Positions 63,224-64,000 of a stretch of 64,000 nucleotides of DNA are shown piece after piece. The DNA lies in assembly GCF_003992135.1 (NCBI RefSeq), contig NZ_RQVN01000003.1, positions 62,001 to 126,000 of the forward strand, read 5' to 3'. This stretch comes from Veillonella sp. VA142 (GTDB lineage Bacteria; Bacillota; Negativicutes; Veillonellales; Veillonellaceae). Below the pieces are notes generated by a model that was not told the DNA's origin, did not search any database, and was given only the letters and a program-made list of their open reading frames with translations. The translations under genes were made by a program, and so were the position numbers. How positions within the stretch are numbered: the stretch's first letter is position 1; each line of letters opens with the position of its first letter.

Positions 63224-64000
63224 ATGGAATCATATACAGTACAACAAGGTAGTCGAATCGGAATTGTAGATTTAGGGTCGAACTCATTTCGCGTGCTGTT
63301 GGGTACTTATGATGGAGTGCAGTGGCAGAATGAACCAAAGCAATTATGGACTACACAATTAGGAAAACGACATAGTGATGGCTTATTAACAGAGGAAGCT
63401 ATGAAACGTGGTCTACAAGCACTCCAAGAGATTCGTGAGGCGTTAGATGCTTATGGTGCTACGGTTCGTATCGGTCTGGCTACGAGTGCTATCCGAGAAT
63501 CAGGAAATGGTAAGGAGTTTTTAGACCTAGCTAAGGAAGTGTGTCCTATGGAGTATCGTGTGCTAAGCGGTGAAGAAGAGGCTACTTACGGATTTAAAGG
63601 AGCTACGGTTTATGAAAATCCAGACTTTCACTATGCTACTATCGATGTGGGTGGGGGCAGCACGGAAATTGCTTTGGGGGATGCACATCATGTGTATTTT
63701 GCGAAATCGTATCCTGCTGGTGCGGTGCGTATGCAAGGGATGTCGACAGAGGGTCCACAACGTGTATGGGAAGAAACTGTGCGTATGTGGGATGAATTAC
63801 CTATTGCAGGGCCCTTCGGAGAGTTTATCGGTATTGGTGGTACTGCTACCTCCCTGGCAGCTATGGATTTAAAAATGGAAAGTTACGATCCTAGACGCAT
63901 ACAGGGTTATCGTATGGAGCGTGGTACCATTGAAGCCATGCTACTACAACTTCGCTATATGAGCCGTGAGGAACGGTTACAGGTGAAAGGTTTACAACCA
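63224..64000 (+). CDS. Ppx/GppA phosphatase, partial at right edge
   Basis: Exopolyphosphatase or guanosine pentaphosphatase, with 259 N-terminal residues visible before the window ends. The actin-like ATPase fold motifs are clear: R-I-G-I-V-D-L-G-S-N-S-F-R-V near residue 11, T-S-A-I-R-E-S near 88, S-G-E-E-E-A near 114, I-D-V-G-G-G-S-T-E near 139, and I-G-I-G-G-T-A-T-S near 205. The ribosome site is weak. The first ATG in frame at 63224 fits the usual start just before the first motif. Whether it prefers polyphosphate or pppGpp cannot be told. No stop is reached before base 64000. Confidence 0.92.
   Translation, partial: MESYTVQQGSRIGIVDLGSNSFRVLLGTYDGVQWQNEPKQLWTTQLGKRHSDGLLTEEAMKRGLQALQEIREALDAYGATVRIGLATSAIRESGNGKEFLDLAKEVCPMEYRVLSGEEEATYGFKGATVYENPDFHYATIDVGGGSTEIALGDAHHVYFAKSYPAGAVRMQGMSTEGPQRVWEETVRMWDELPIAGPFGEFIGIGGTATSLAAMDLKMESYDPRRIQGYRMERGTIEAMLLQLRYMSREERLQVKGLQP

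Overview
The window looks like chromosomal DNA of a Veillonella-like Negativicute, a diderm relative of the Firmicutes. That is an inference from three things: moderate-to-low GC with Firmicutes-style leaders (a glmS ribozyme, cdaA-cdaR-glmM), two outer-membrane trimeric autotransporters with ESPR-type extended signal peptides, and C4-acid/carboxyltransferase enzymes. No rRNA, tRNA, CRISPR array, phage or insertion sequence was recognised.

Layout. 1-2.8 kb: a partial AEC-family permease (minus strand) diverging from a molybdate transporter operon (modA-modB-modC). 2.8-6 kb: a glmS ribozyme leader, glmS and trpS. 6-7.5 kb: two unknown membrane proteins and the C-terminal remnant of an Rpn-type nuclease. 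7.6-9.9 kb: a complete polar amino-acid ABC transporter. 10-14 kb: a palindromic repeat, an RNase PH/RdgB fusion gene, and speD with a malic enzyme. 14.2-21 kb: a three-subunit molybdenum hydroxylase (FAD, 2Fe-2S, Mo subunits) with maturation genes of the selenium-dependent hydroxylase type (yqeC, a mocA-like cytidylyltransferase, yqeB, and an XdhC split into two genes). The molybdate importer at the left end could feed this enzyme.

21-26 kb: cdaA-cdaR, an FAD-dependent dehydrogenase, glmM and a small unknown gene, i.e. the c-di-AMP/cell-wall precursor cluster. 26-30.2 kb: a TauE-like membrane protein, an unusual protein made almost only of six helix-turn-helix repeats, a site-2-protease homologue that has lost its metal ligands, and a secreted DUF4198 protein followed by two tandem palindromic repeats. 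30.2-32.8 kb: metE behind a leader with a strong terminator and two inverted repeats.

33.2-51.6 kb: two tandem trimeric autotransporter adhesins of 4252 and 1677 residues. They share the same ESPR, an unnamed stalk module, the YadA anchor and a coiled-coil tail placed after the anchor. 51.7-54.4 kb: an orphan ribbon-helix-helix antitoxin, a FlK-like thioesterase, another palindromic repeat, and an ECF S-component next to a pyridoxamine kinase (probable B6 salvage pair). 54.6-58.5 kb: an ABC-F protein followed by folE-folP-folB-folK, with overlapping genes. 58.5-64 kb: a phosphodiester glycosidase, unknown proteins, a carboxyltransferase without biotin domain behind a structured leader, an FtsB/DivIC-like protein, and a Ppx/GppA phosphatase cut by the right edge.

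The most novel signal is a family of four imperfect palindromes (about 140-190 bp). Their apex sequence is nearly invariant, while the stems differ in sequence but still pair. Three of the four lie directly after stop codons or in tandem there.
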